A stretch of 64,000 nucleotides of DNA from Sedimenticola sp. (GTDB lineage: Bacteria; Pseudomonadota; Gammaproteobacteria; Chromatiales; Chromatiaceae). Both the position numbers and the translations under genes were made by a program. Position 1 is the first letter of the stretch. Every line of letters starts with the position of its first letter. The DNA lies in contig DRKS01000008.1 in the NCBI GenBank assembly GCA_011051655.1, forward strand, positions 1 through 64,000. The letters run 5' to 3'. The notes under the pieces were generated by a model. It ran no database searches, had not been told where the DNA came from, and saw only the letters and a list, made by a program, of their open reading frames with translations. Positions 47,241 to 55,619 of the stretch are shown in pieces.

Positions 47241-47659
47241 GCTCCCCTACCTCCCCATAAATATTTATATATTATTTAAAGCTATATTATCTGAAGCCGG
47301 ACCTTCAGATCCGATCATACCAAATCCCAGGGGGGCCTCGAAAACGGCCCGTGCAGATGTTCCGGCAACCGCCTGCAGCACCTCACCGCCAAACAGGCAT
47401 ATAATGTCGGTGTTTAGCCTTGGGTTGTGCGGGCAGGCGCGCCTCAGGTCCCCCGGCAATAAAAAATATGCATTCTTTATGCCGATTATTTTTTGTTCTT
47501 GATTTGATTAGAAAAAATATTTTTGCACGTGACAGGACACCATTGAGAACAGCTCAACTGTAAAAAAAACTGACAACCAAACCCCTTTGTCCCAGGCCCC
47601 TTGCAACACCTGAAAGACGGCCCTAACCAAAGACAGCCGGGTACCTAATAGAGATAGAG
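47241..47659. promoter_or_regulatory. AT-rich divergent intergenic region (giant gene / HlyD-like gene)
   Basis: This 419-bp gap separates two divergent genes and must carry both promoters. It is strikingly AT-rich at 47257-47300 and 47460-47530, against GC-rich flanks. On the minus side GGAGG (47250-47254) is the giant gene's ribosome binding site, and GATAAT near 47290 is a possible -10 without a clear -35. I saw no convincing operator, riboswitch or open frame. Confidence 0.5.
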
Positions 47660-48490
47660 ATGCGGAAGCCAATACATTTTTTCAGCGCTGTGGCAACGAT
47701 ACTGGCCTGCGGGGCGCAGGCGGCGTATGCAGACTATCCGGATCCGCTGCGTTGCCTCATCGAAGCAAGCGACACCGTTGAGTTGTCGAGCCCTGTCGAG
47801 GGCATAATCGCGGCCATCGAGGTGGAGCGCGGTGATTATGTCAAGGCGGGCCAGACCATTGCGCGGCTGGACACCCTGATCGAGACAATCAGCCTCAAAC
47901 TGGCCAGGCTGCGGGCAAACAACACCGCCGCGATCCGTGCCCGGGAGGCCCGGTTGGAATTCCTTGTATTGCAGGCCGAGCGCAGCACGAAACTCGCCGA
48001 GCGCAAGACCATTTCGGAGGCCAAGCGGGATGAGGCCTTGCAGGAGGCCGAGGTGGCCAGGCAGGAACTTCAGGCGGCCCGGCTGGATCTGGAGATCGCC
48101 AAGCTCGAAGCCAAAAAGGCCGCGGCCCTCCTTGAGCAGAAAGTACTGCGAACCCCGATCAACGGGGTCGTGGTCGAGCGGCTCCTGAGCGCCGGCGAGT
48201 ATCAGGCCGGCGATACAAAGATCGCCACCATTGCCAAGGTTGACGTCCTCCACGTCGAGGCCATTGCGCCGATCGATTATTACAATCGGCTTTCCGTCGG
48301 AGACATCGTGACAATCCGGCCCGAACAGCCCATAGGCGGGGCATACGAGGCCAGAATCACCGTGATCGACCATGTGCTGGATGCGGCAACCGGCACCTTT
48401 GGGTTTCGCATGGAGCTGCCAAACAAAGACAACGTCCTGCCGGCAGGCCTCCGCTGCACCGTAGAGTTCTCACCGCCCCCGGCGAACTGA
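47660..48490 (+). CDS. HlyD-like periplasmic adaptor (membrane fusion) protein
   Basis: A 276-residue exported protein with an N-terminal signal peptide (hydrophobic core FFSAVATILACG, cut near AYA-DYP). Then come the first barrel-sandwich half-motif (SSPVEGIIAAIEVERGDYVKAG, written here as positions 43-64), a long Ala/Glu/Lys-rich coiled coil (about 75-165), and the second half-motif VLRTPINGVVVERLLSAGE. A C-terminal beta-barrel completes the fold. Adaptors of this size link an inner-membrane pump to a TolC-type channel, but neither is encoded in the window. It is transcribed divergently from the giant gene and is probably part of its export system. The ribosome binding site is weak (GAGATAGAG). 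Confidence 0.85.
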   Translation: MRKPIHFFSAVATILACGAQAAYADYPDPLRCLIEASDTVELSSPVEGIIAAIEVERGDYVKAGQTIARLDTLIETISLKLARLRANNTAAIRAREARLEFLVLQAERSTKLAERKTISEAKRDEALQEAEVARQELQAARLDLEIAKLEAKKAAALLEQKVLRTPINGVVVERLLSAGEYQAGDTKIATIAKVDVLHVEAIAPIDYYNRLSVGDIVTIRPEQPIGGAYEARITVIDHVLDAATGTFGFRMELPNKDNVLPAGLRCTVEFSPPPAN

Positions 48491-48761
48491 CTCAAGGCGC
48501 GGGGCATGGCCGACCACCAGGTCTCCTGTTTGATCAAGCACCGGGGCGCCATATCCGTCCCCGCCCGGCCGGAGCCCTGGATCAGGGCGCTGCTATCCAA
48601 TTCTTCCGCGAGCGCCAATCCCCCGGCCCGTCCGCGCGAACAGTCGTCAAGCATGAATTTGGGCATTTTTCGGATATCGGGGCATGACGGGTAAGCGCTA
48701 ATATGTCAGTCCCCCGTCAAGGCGATAATTTCAGCCAGGAGACGCCTGTACTCCCGATGTC

Positions 48762-50759
48762 ATGGACTATAGCTACCTGAACGACATATTGATCCTGTTC
48801 GCAGCCGCGGTCGCCGTGGTGATGCTGTTTCTGCGCCTGCACCTGCCGCCCATCCTCGGCTATCTCTTGATCGGGGTGCTGATGGGGCCCTACGGGCTGG
48901 CCTGGATAGCGGATACGGGACATGCGCGCGCATTCGCCGAATTCGGCGTGGTTTTCCTGCTGTTCACCATCGGCCTGGAATTTTCCCTGCCGCGGTTGAT
49001 CCATATGAAGAGCGCCGTGCTGGGGCTTGGCGCTTCCCAAGTGCTGTTGACCACCATCATCACTGCGGCGCTATCCCTCTATTTCTTCGGCCTTTCGGTG
49101 GAGAGCGCGCTGGTGCTCGGCGGCGTGGCGGCCATGTCCTCGACCGCCCTGGTGATCCGGCAATTGACCGACCAGGCGGAGCTGCACTCCTGCCACGGGA
49201 GAAATGCCGTGGGCATCCTGCTGTTTCAGGACCTGATGGTCATCCCCTTTCTGATCCTCGCCGCCACGCCTCCCGACACCCTGGACGCCATGCCCTATCT
49301 GGCGGTGGCGACCGCGCTGGGAAAAGGAACCCTCGCGCTGACCATCATCTTCCTCCTCGGCCGCTGGGTGCTGCGGCCCCTGTTCCGGGGCATCGCCGGG
49401 TTCCGGTCGGCGGAGCTGTTCATGCTTACAGCCCTCCTGGTCGCCATGGGGGCCGCCTGGCTTACACACCAGATGGGCCTCTCCCTCGCCCTGGGGGCCT
49501 TCGTCGCGGGCATGATGCTGGGTGAGACCGAATTTCGCCACCAGTTGGAGGCGGAGATCAGGCCCTTCCGGGATCTGTTGCTCGGCCTGTTTTTCATCAC
49601 CATCGGCATGCTGCTGGATGTCCGCTTATTGCCTGATCTATGGCCCCAGGTTTTGCTGCTGCTGGCGCTTCTGGTGCTCTTCAAGCTGATCCTGATCGGC
49701 GGGCTTTGCCGGCTGGCCGGGTGGGACAGCGCGGTTTCCCTGCGGACCGGCCTGGTGCTGGCCCACGGTGGCGAATTCGGGCTCGCCATTCTCGGCCTTG
49801 CGCTTGCCGGGGGCCTGTTGACGGCGGAGGACGGCCAGGTGGTGCTAGCGGCATTGCTAATCAGCATAGGACTGGCGCCGCTGCTCATACGCGCAAACGG
49901 CTCCATTGCATCCAGGCTGCTCCCCCCGGGCGCAATGGAAAAGAGCCGGCAGGAGATCGAGGCGCGGATTGCCGGTACCGCGCAGGGACTTTCCCATCAT
50001 GTGATTATCTGCGGTTACGGGCGGGTGGGGCAAAACGTGGCTCAACTGCTGGAGTTCGAGGGCATCCGCTATGTGGCCCTGGATCTGGACCCGATTCTGG
50101 TGCAAAACGCCATCGAAGCAAAAGAACCCGTCAGCTACGGCGATGCGTCGAACTTCCATCTGCTCGAAGCCGCGGGGCTTTCCCGGGCCGCGGCGCTGGC
50201 AATCTGTTTAAAGGAAACGGAACCCGCCCTGAAGATATTGCACCAGGTGCGCCGGGTCGATAGCGAAATCCCGGTGCTGGTACGAACCGCCGATGAGGCC
50301 CACCTGGGAATGCTGCAAAAGGCCGGGGCAACGGAAGTGGTCCCGGAGAAGCTGGAGGCGAGCCTGATGCTTTCATACCATCTGCTGCTCGCCCTCAAGG
50401 TGCCGATGATGCTGGTTTCTTCCAGGCTCCGCCAGGTCAGGCGGGAACGCTACACCCTGTTGCGGCGGATCATTCCCGGGGAAGAGGCCCTCTCCCCGGC
50501 CGTGGAAGGCCGCATGGAGCGGTTCCGCGCCATAAAATTGCCGGCGGGCGCGTGGGCGGTGGAGCGGCCCGTAGAAGAGCTGGGACTTGAAAACACGGGC
50601 GTAACCCTGACGGCCATACAGCGGCAGGATCAGCGCATATCCAACCCGGCCCGGGAGATGCGGTTGCTCACCGGCGATACCCTGATTCTCTTCGGCGCGC
50701 CAAAGGCGCTTGCAAAGGTGGAGGCCGTCCTGCTGGGCCCGGCAAGCCGGAAGACGTGA
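48762..50759 (+). CDS. CPA2-family monovalent cation:proton antiporter with TrkA domains (KefB/YbaL-like)
   Basis: A 665-residue inner-membrane antiporter. The N-terminal 390 residues form the Na+/H+ exchanger domain with about 12 helices (ILGYLLIGVLMGPYGLAWI, LGAFVAGMMLGETEFRHQ). A cytosolic TrkA-N (RCK) domain follows with the nucleotide-binding motif HHVIICGYGRVGQNVAQLLE and acidic LDLDP, then a TrkA-C domain (about 585-660). Proteins of this kind exchange K+ or Na+ for H+, gated by nucleotide or glutathione. The exact ion is not determinable here. The ATG has no close Shine-Dalgarno sequence; AGGAGA lies about 20 bases upstream. The 271-bp gap before it shows no convincing gene. Confidence 0.9.
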   Translation: MDYSYLNDILILFAAAVAVVMLFLRLHLPPILGYLLIGVLMGPYGLAWIADTGHARAFAEFGVVFLLFTIGLEFSLPRLIHMKSAVLGLGASQVLLTTIITAALSLYFFGLSVESALVLGGVAAMSSTALVIRQLTDQAELHSCHGRNAVGILLFQDLMVIPFLILAATPPDTLDAMPYLAVATALGKGTLALTIIFLLGRWVLRPLFRGIAGFRSAELFMLTALLVAMGAAWLTHQMGLSLALGAFVAGMMLGETEFRHQLEAEIRPFRDLLLGLFFITIGMLLDVRLLPDLWPQVLLLLALLVLFKLILIGGLCRLAGWDSAVSLRTGLVLAHGGEFGLAILGLALAGGLLTAEDGQVVLAALLISIGLAPLLIRANGSIASRLLPPGAMEKSRQEIEARIAGTAQGLSHHVIICGYGRVGQNVAQLLEFEGIRYVALDLDPILVQNAIEAKEPVSYGDASNFHLLEAAGLSRAAALAICLKETEPALKILHQVRRVDSEIPVLVRTADEAHLGMLQKAGATEVVPEKLEASLMLSYHLLLALKVPMMLVSSRLRQVRRERYTLLRRIIPGEEALSPAVEGRMERFRAIKLPAGAWAVERPVEELGLENTGVTLTAIQRQDQRISNPAREMRLLTGDTLILFGAPKALAKVEAVLLGPASRKT

Positions 50760-50804
50760 GCGGGATTTCAATCTTCTTCATCTGACTCCTTTCCGGCTCC
50801 GGCA

Positions 50805-51482
50805 TCACTCATCGCCCCCCAATGCGCCCAGCAGGTGCAGCAGACTGGTGAAAAGATTATAAATGGAGACATAGAGGGTCACGGTGGCCATGATGTAGTT
50901 GGTTTCCCCGCCGTGGATGATATTGCTGGTCTCATACAGAATCAGCCCCGCCATCAACAGGATAAACATGGCCGAGACCGCCAGGGAGAGCGCAGGCATT
51001 TCGAAAAACACCGCACCCAGCCCGGCCAGAAAGGCCACCAGTATGCCCGCCATCAGGAATCCGCCCATGAAACTGAAATCCTTGCGGCTGGCGAGCGCAT
51101 AACCCGACAGCCCCAGGAATATCACCCCCGTACCACCCAGGGCGTTCATCACCACCTGGCCCCCATTCGGCAGGCTTAGGTATGCATTGAGAATCGGCCC
51201 CAGCGTATAACCCATGAAGCCGGTCAAAGCGAACACAAAGATGAGCCCCAGGGCGCGGTCGCGGAATTTGGCAGTCAAAAACAACAATCCGAAATAGCCT
51301 CCCAGGGTCAGCAACAGCCCCGGATGAGGCAAATTCAAAGCCATGGAGATGCCCGCCATCAGGGCGCTGAAGAGCAGGGTCATGGAAAGCAGCATGTAGG
51401 TATTGCGAACGACCTTGTTGACGGCCGCCGCACCGGTCCCCGTGCGGACCGCCGCCATGGCAGGTTGTGTATTCATATTCAT
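50805..51482 (-). CDS. yccA: Bax inhibitor-1 / YccA family membrane protein
   Basis: A 225-residue protein with seven hydrophobic helices. It aligns along its length with E. coli YccA as I remember it: VVRNTYMLLSMTLLFSA, ALTGFMGYTLGPILNAYLS, and the C-terminal ETSNIIHGGETNYIMATV signature of the family. YccA interacts with and restrains the membrane protease FtsH. The start at 51482 has GAGGAG eight bases upstream. It is convergent with the antiporter gene and follows the hpf-like gene on the same strand after about 150 bp. Confidence 0.92.
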   Translation of the reverse strand: MNMNTQPAMAAVRTGTGAAAVNKVVRNTYMLLSMTLLFSALMAGISMALNLPHPGLLLTLGGYFGLLFLTAKFRDRALGLIFVFALTGFMGYTLGPILNAYLSLPNGGQVVMNALGGTGVIFLGLSGYALASRKDFSFMGGFLMAGILVAFLAGLGAVFFEMPALSLAVSAMFILLMAGLILYETSNIIHGGETNYIMATVTLYVSIYNLFTSLLHLLGALGGDE

Positions 51483-51633
51483 ATATGAAGCTCCTCTTTA
51501 AGGGGAAGTCTGGTTGATCCGCCCCCTGATGGATGGATCGGACGCGGATAAGAAAAATGTGGTTTTCCCGCCTTTCATCTTCAATCGCTTGCTGTGATTG
51601 AAAATGGTGGCGCAGGGATCGTTCAGAGTGAGA

Positions 51634-51993
51634 TCATGTGCCGTCACCGAGCAAAAGCGCATTGGCGGGCAGCCCCCTGGTGCGGTCCATCACCCGCCGG
51701 CGCCTGAGGCGGCGCGCCACGGCACGGCCGGCGCGAGCGCCGGCGCGGCTGATGGCGGCGTAGAGGTCGCTCTCGGTATCCTCGACCACCACGTCAGGCA
51801 GGCCTTCGAGTACGACATGTATATGACAGCGTTTGTCCGAGCCGCCGCGCGGGCCGTTGATATCGGACAGCCGCACCATCACTCGCTGGATACTGTCCCT
51901 GCTGGAAGTGAGCGCATAGCACAACCGCCGCTGAATGTGGCTGCGCAGGGCATTGGTCAGGGAAAAGCTCCGGGCCAAAATCTTTACCTGCAT
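51634..51993 (-). CDS. HPF/RaiA-family ribosome hibernation factor
   Basis: A 119-residue protein. The MQVKILARSFSLTNALRSHIQRRL opening (positions 51922-51993), the central RVMVRLSDINGPRGGSDKRC segment and VEDTESDLYAAISRAGARAGR match the beta-alpha-beta fold of the RaiA/HPF (sigma-54 modulation) family. These proteins bind the 30S decoding region and stabilise idle ribosomes. The C-terminus is Arg-rich (RRLRRRRVMDRTRG). ATG 51993 has GGAGG five bases upstream; the frame stays open to a TTG at 52005. The usual rpoN neighbourhood is absent. Confidence 0.88.
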   Translation of the reverse strand: MQVKILARSFSLTNALRSHIQRRLCYALTSSRDSIQRVMVRLSDINGPRGGSDKRCHIHVVLEGLPDVVVEDTESDLYAAISRAGARAGRAVARRLRRRRVMDRTRGLPANALLLGDGT

Positions 51994-52215
51994 GACATCC
52001 TCCAAAAGGTTCGACTACAGGTTCATGCTAAGCGGACGGAACTCTCAGGAAAAGTCGATTATTCTATGAATACAGTTCGTATTTAACGAACTGTTATGGC
52101 GATGCGACAGCTCTCCGGCGATGGCCCCATAAGAGGTATTCCAGATTCACTAATGGTACACTGCCGAAACGCTTGGACAGGCCACCGGCGCAGAGCCGCC
52201 CGGACGCCGCCGCAC

Positions 52216-53391
52216 ATGGCAAAGATACGAATCGAAACAATAAATCCGGTAGTGCTTTCTCCCCCGAACAGAGGGCGCTATTTCATAACCGGTATACCCA
52301 TACAGTGGTTCCGGTTCGGGACCGGCATCGTCCTCCTGGCATTCGTTGCGCTCCTTGGCGGCTGCGCAAAGCTTGGGCCGGCCATGATGAAGGCGGGCCG
52401 CGGCGCCTACAACATTACGATCCAGGCCACCAACGACGAGCAACTGCTGCTCAACCTGGTGCGTCTCAGATACCGTGACACCCCCATGTTCCTGGAGGTC
52501 AGCAGCGTCAATACGCGCTTTACGCTGAACAGCAGCCTGTCGGCCAGCGGTAGCTTTCCAGAGGGATCGGACACCTATGGGATAGGCGGCCAGCTCGGCT
52601 ATTCCGATCAGCCCACAGTCACCTATACGCCACTGCAGGGCGAGAATTTCGTACAACGCCTGCTGGCGCCGGTTGACCTGGATACGGTGCTGCTGATGTA
52701 CCATTCGGGCTGGAGTATCGAGCGCGTGCTGCGGCTGGCGGTGCAGCGCCTGAATGGAATCGAAAACGCACCCAGCGCCTCGGGCCCCACGCCGGCCCGG
52801 GCGCCCCGCTACCGGGACTTCCTGCGGGCGGCAAAGCTGTTACGGACACTGCAAAGGAGCGACGCCCTGAGGCTGGGCACGGTGCAAGAGGGAGACGAAT
52901 CATTCGTGGCGGTGCAAATCGCCCCCCACTCCCTGGACCACCCGGAAGTACAGGAGCTGATGGGCATTCTCGGCCTTGAACCCGGCAGGGCCTTCTACGA
53001 AATGAGGATGGCCGTCAACGGTGGAACCGGGGGCAGATTCATTGCCGTCAATACCCGTTCACTGCTCGGCACCATGTTTTTCCTGTCCCAGTCCGTGATG
53101 GTGCCAAAAACAGATGAGGAGTTGAGACGGGTCACAACCACCCTGGACGACAATGGCCGGCCATTCGACTGGAGGCGCGTCACCGGCGGCCTCTTTGTGG
53201 TCCACTCCCAAAAGCAGCAACCAGCAAATGCGGCGGTGTCAGTTTATTACCGCGGCCATTGGTTTTATATCGATGATTCGGACCTTGATTCCAAGTCAAC
53301 CTTTTCACTGCTTTCCCAGTTGTTTGCCCTGCAAGCGGGTAAGACGAAAAGTGTTGCGCCGCTTTTGACCCTGCCGGTCGGCGGTGGTTGA
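52216..53391 (+). CDS. Uncharacterised conserved lipoprotein
   Basis: A 391-residue protein from the ATG chosen here. A hydrophobic segment ending in FVALLGGCAK gives a lipobox (LGGC), so it is probably a lipoprotein, although its n-region is unusually long. The body contains NDEQLLLNLVRLRYRDTPMFLEVSSVN, best read at 52431-52510, a segment I recognise from a widespread family without assigned function. The rest is mixed alpha/beta with a C-terminal YYRGHWFYIDDSDLDSKSTF. The frame is open to ATGs at 52153 and 52096. No start has a strong ribosome binding site, so the 5' end is uncertain. Confidence 0.7.
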   Translation: MAKIRIETINPVVLSPPNRGRYFITGIPIQWFRFGTGIVLLAFVALLGGCAKLGPAMMKAGRGAYNITIQATNDEQLLLNLVRLRYRDTPMFLEVSSVNTRFTLNSSLSASGSFPEGSDTYGIGGQLGYSDQPTVTYTPLQGENFVQRLLAPVDLDTVLLMYHSGWSIERVLRLAVQRLNGIENAPSASGPTPARAPRYRDFLRAAKLLRTLQRSDALRLGTVQEGDESFVAVQIAPHSLDHPEVQELMGILGLEPGRAFYEMRMAVNGGTGGRFIAVNTRSLLGTMFFLSQSVMVPKTDEELRRVTTTLDDNGRPFDWRRVTGGLFVVHSQKQQPANAAVSVYYRGHWFYIDDSDLDSKSTFSLLSQLFALQAGKTKSVAPLLTLPVGGG

Positions 53392-53862
53392 TTATTTGGG
53401 TACCGCCTGAGGCAAACATCCTGCCAATGGTGCTTCACCTCCCCCAAGCGCACCGCATTTCAACGCGGTCCCCGCATCCCCATTAGTCCCTGGGCAACAG
53501 AAAACAATGAGGATACGGTTGGGGCCGGCAAGGGATAAAATGCGGCGGCGCAAAGAGACCAGCGATTGCAAAAAAAGTTCACACAAGCCGGCATAAATAG
53601 GGGGTTTATTCCTTTTTTTTGTAGGGTTTATACAGGTCGGATGCTGCGCTTTCTTATTGATTTGATTGTTATTTTCATGTGCACGCCGTTTTTTAAGAAA
53701 TGCTTAAGGAATACTGTTTTTTTCTTCCCTTCATTGTTAGTATACGAGCTGTAGGAAGTACGGCCTGTAATTAAGAGAGAGCAGATCCACAGGATCATTA
53801 TCGTACCCGCCAGGGTGTGATGACTAACGTAAAAAAACCGTGAGGGGCAGGAGGATTAGCTT
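53392..53862. other. 471-bp intergenic region before the octaheme cytochrome gene
   Basis: The first half is GC-rich; the second (53560-53760) is AT-rich with long T runs and probably holds the cytochrome promoter. A short hydrophobic frame at 53566-53754 (62 codons) lacks a ribosome binding site and gene-like composition. TTAAGAAATGCTTAA near 53694 is a small inverted repeat. GGAGG eight bases before the ATG at 53863 is a clear ribosome binding site. Confidence 0.5.
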
Positions 53863-55506
53863 ATGAGTCGAATCCACACATACATTTTTGGTTTTATGTT
53901 GCTGGCACTAACAGCAACGGCGGCGTGGGGGGCGTATCCACCGCCGCCAGTCAACCAGAACCTGGGCATCCCGGATTCCCAGTTCAACTTGTTTGCAAAG
54001 GAGATTTGTTGGAGATGCCACAAGCCTCAAAACCTGGGTTTCTCCGAGCCTCCGGCCGGTGTTCCAGTAAAGACCACCTATCTCCCGGACCGGCATCACC
54101 AGCATGTCAATACAGAAATTTGGGGCGGACCGGAAACACCGCCCTTTCCCGATGCCAATGGTGATGGCATAGAGGACACACACTACACCTGCCTCAACTG
54201 CCATGAACTGGCCCAGAACCCCGATACCGGCTATCTGGAGCTGGTACAGAGCTTCAGGGACTGCCTGTTCTGCCACCAGGTGGAAGGGGATGAAAGAACC
54301 GTGCATCACGACACCCCCTGGGCAAAAAAGGCCCAGTGCGCCCATTGCCATGGCAGCCTGATCCGCAGCTACGGCCTCAAGCCGGGTGAGCCGGATATCT
54401 TCGATGTCTTTCCTGACAGCGACACCATCCCGGCCAACTACCGCGACCTTCCGCCGGAATATCCGCCGAGCATCATCACCCCATGGCGGAGCGGGAAGGT
54501 CAACGCCGATGACAGCATCACCAGCTCGGCCGGCACTCATCCGGGTAACTGTAACTTCTGCCACAACACTGCAGATGGCCAACTTGACGGCACCCAGAAC
54601 GTCGAGAGCGGATTTGGCCCGATCACGGTGTTCACCAATCAGCAGAACCACCACGGCACCGGCGTTCCAACCCTGACCTCCGACCATCTGGCCGAAGTGG
54701 ATCCGCGACTGCCTGACATGCTGGGACAGGTCTGCACCTGGTGCCATAACATCACCAGCCCGTCAGAAGACCAGATCCGCGGCTGTCAGAACTGTCATGA
54801 CAGGACATCGTTGCACAACATCGAGGCCGACGTCGCAGGTGACGGCATCATTCCCGGAGCCGAGCAGGCCTACAACGGTCATATCGGTAATACGGACAAC
54901 TGCTGGGGCTGTCATGGCAACAATGGCGAAGTCCCGCAGGCTCAGTCCCTGGGGATCTCGATGACCACGGAAACCGTCCCGCAGTTGAATGGCGCCAACG
55001 CCCTCAACTGGGAGCAAGGCACCGAGGTTCCCGTAACCCTCAGCGGCAGCGGTTTCTCAAGCCTCAACGAGGCCAACCGCGCAATCGTGCGGGTCACCGA
55101 CGACAATGGCAATACCATGGAACTGGTGCCCACCACGGTGGCACCTGACTACATCGACGTGACCTTCCCGTCAACAATGGCGGCCGGCAACCACAGTGTG
55201 GTCGTCTGGAAGGGTAATGAGCACAGTGCCCCGCTGGTCGTCAGCATCAGTCAACCGCTGGAGATCAAGAGAGCCATGTGCTACAGCCGTTATGGCCTCG
55301 TCATCCTTGGCGGCACGGGCCTGAGTCAGTACATCGACGCAGCCGGCTCGGGAACCAGCATTACCGGCGACGGCGTGGGCGCCCGCAAGGTATATCGTTG
55401 GGGCGGCGGCATGATTGCGGCCCAGTTCCCGAGAGGATGCCCCTCCACAGTTGAGGTCACCAACATTTTTGACAGCGTGACCATCGACAACCTGCGTCTG
55501 TTGTAA
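53863..55506 (+). CDS. Octaheme c-type cytochrome with C-terminal Ig/IPT-like domain
   Basis: A 547-residue exported protein with a signal peptide (core IFGFMLLALTATAA, cleavage near AWG-AYP). Eight CxxCH heme sites appear at about residues 49, 110, 134, 159, 230, 291, 308 and 347. His residues outside these motifs (DRHHQH, VHHDT, NHHGTG) can act as distal ligands. Residues about 375-455 look like an Ig/IPT-type beta domain (EVPVTLSGSGFSSLNEANRA), followed by a Cys-containing C-terminal region. Multiheme cytochromes of this sort carry electrons in the periplasm or to the outside. The redox partner is unknown. Two hairpins follow the stop. Confidence 0.9.
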   Translation: MSRIHTYIFGFMLLALTATAAWGAYPPPPVNQNLGIPDSQFNLFAKEICWRCHKPQNLGFSEPPAGVPVKTTYLPDRHHQHVNTEIWGGPETPPFPDANGDGIEDTHYTCLNCHELAQNPDTGYLELVQSFRDCLFCHQVEGDERTVHHDTPWAKKAQCAHCHGSLIRSYGLKPGEPDIFDVFPDSDTIPANYRDLPPEYPPSIITPWRSGKVNADDSITSSAGTHPGNCNFCHNTADGQLDGTQNVESGFGPITVFTNQQNHHGTGVPTLTSDHLAEVDPRLPDMLGQVCTWCHNITSPSEDQIRGCQNCHDRTSLHNIEADVAGDGIIPGAEQAYNGHIGNTDNCWGCHGNNGEVPQAQSLGISMTTETVPQLNGANALNWEQGTEVPVTLSGSGFSSLNEANRAIVRVTDDNGNTMELVPTTVAPDYIDVTFPSTMAAGNHSVVVWKGNEHSAPLVVSISQPLEIKRAMCYSRYGLVILGGTGLSQYIDAAGSGTSITGDGVGARKVYRWGGGMIAAQFPRGCPSTVEVTNIFDSVTIDNLRLL

Positions 55507-55515
55507 CCTCAACCG

Positions 55516-55546
55516 ATAGCCGGCGGGCGGGATGTCCGCCGGTTAT
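55516..55546. terminator. Hairpin 1 between the cytochrome and subtilase genes
   Basis: ATAGCCGGCGG (55516-55526) pairs with CCGCCGGTTAT (55536-55546) across a nine-base loop, with one G-T wobble. It starts nine bases after the cytochrome stop. No T run follows, so it may end transcription Rho-dependently or protect the mRNA 3' end. Confidence 0.45.
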
Positions 55547-55563
55547 CCCTTCCCGGAAACAAA

Positions 55564-55593
55564 CGCGGGCAAGGGAGCCCTCCCTTGCCCGCG
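55564..55593. terminator. Hairpin 2, perfect 14-bp inverted repeat before the subtilase gene
   Basis: CGCGGGCAAGGGAG (55564-55577) and CTCCCTTGCCCGCG (55580-55593) are perfect reverse complements with two bases between them. The repeat ends 26 bases before the subtilase ATG. There is no T run. It could be a terminator, an mRNA stabiliser or a block on translation of the downstream gene. Confidence 0.45.
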
Positions 55594-55619
55594 CCCTCCA
55601 AGTAAAAAGCGGACCGGCA

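Noticed and set aside
2060-47240. Genomic island inserted at the tRNA-Ser gene
   Set aside because: I saw no integrase, no transposase and no repeat of the tRNA 3' end on the far side near 47200-48700.
10356-47240. RTX-type type I secretion substrate
   Set aside because: No GGxGxD nonapeptide arrays and no ABC transporter or TolC gene nearby; the N-terminal motif points to another route.
48491-48761. Possible small gene between the HlyD adaptor and antiporter genes (frames at 48506-48694 plus and 48280-48666 minus)
   Set aside because: Neither has a ribosome binding site or recognisable protein, and the minus frame runs into the HlyD gene.
53566-53754. Small hydrophobic ORF of 62 codons
   Set aside because: It lies in T-rich DNA, which encodes Phe/Leu by default, and lacks a ribosome binding site.
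53392-53862. Riboswitch, for example c-di-GMP type, before the cytochrome gene
   Set aside because: I looked for the conserved GEMM core bases and did not find them in order.
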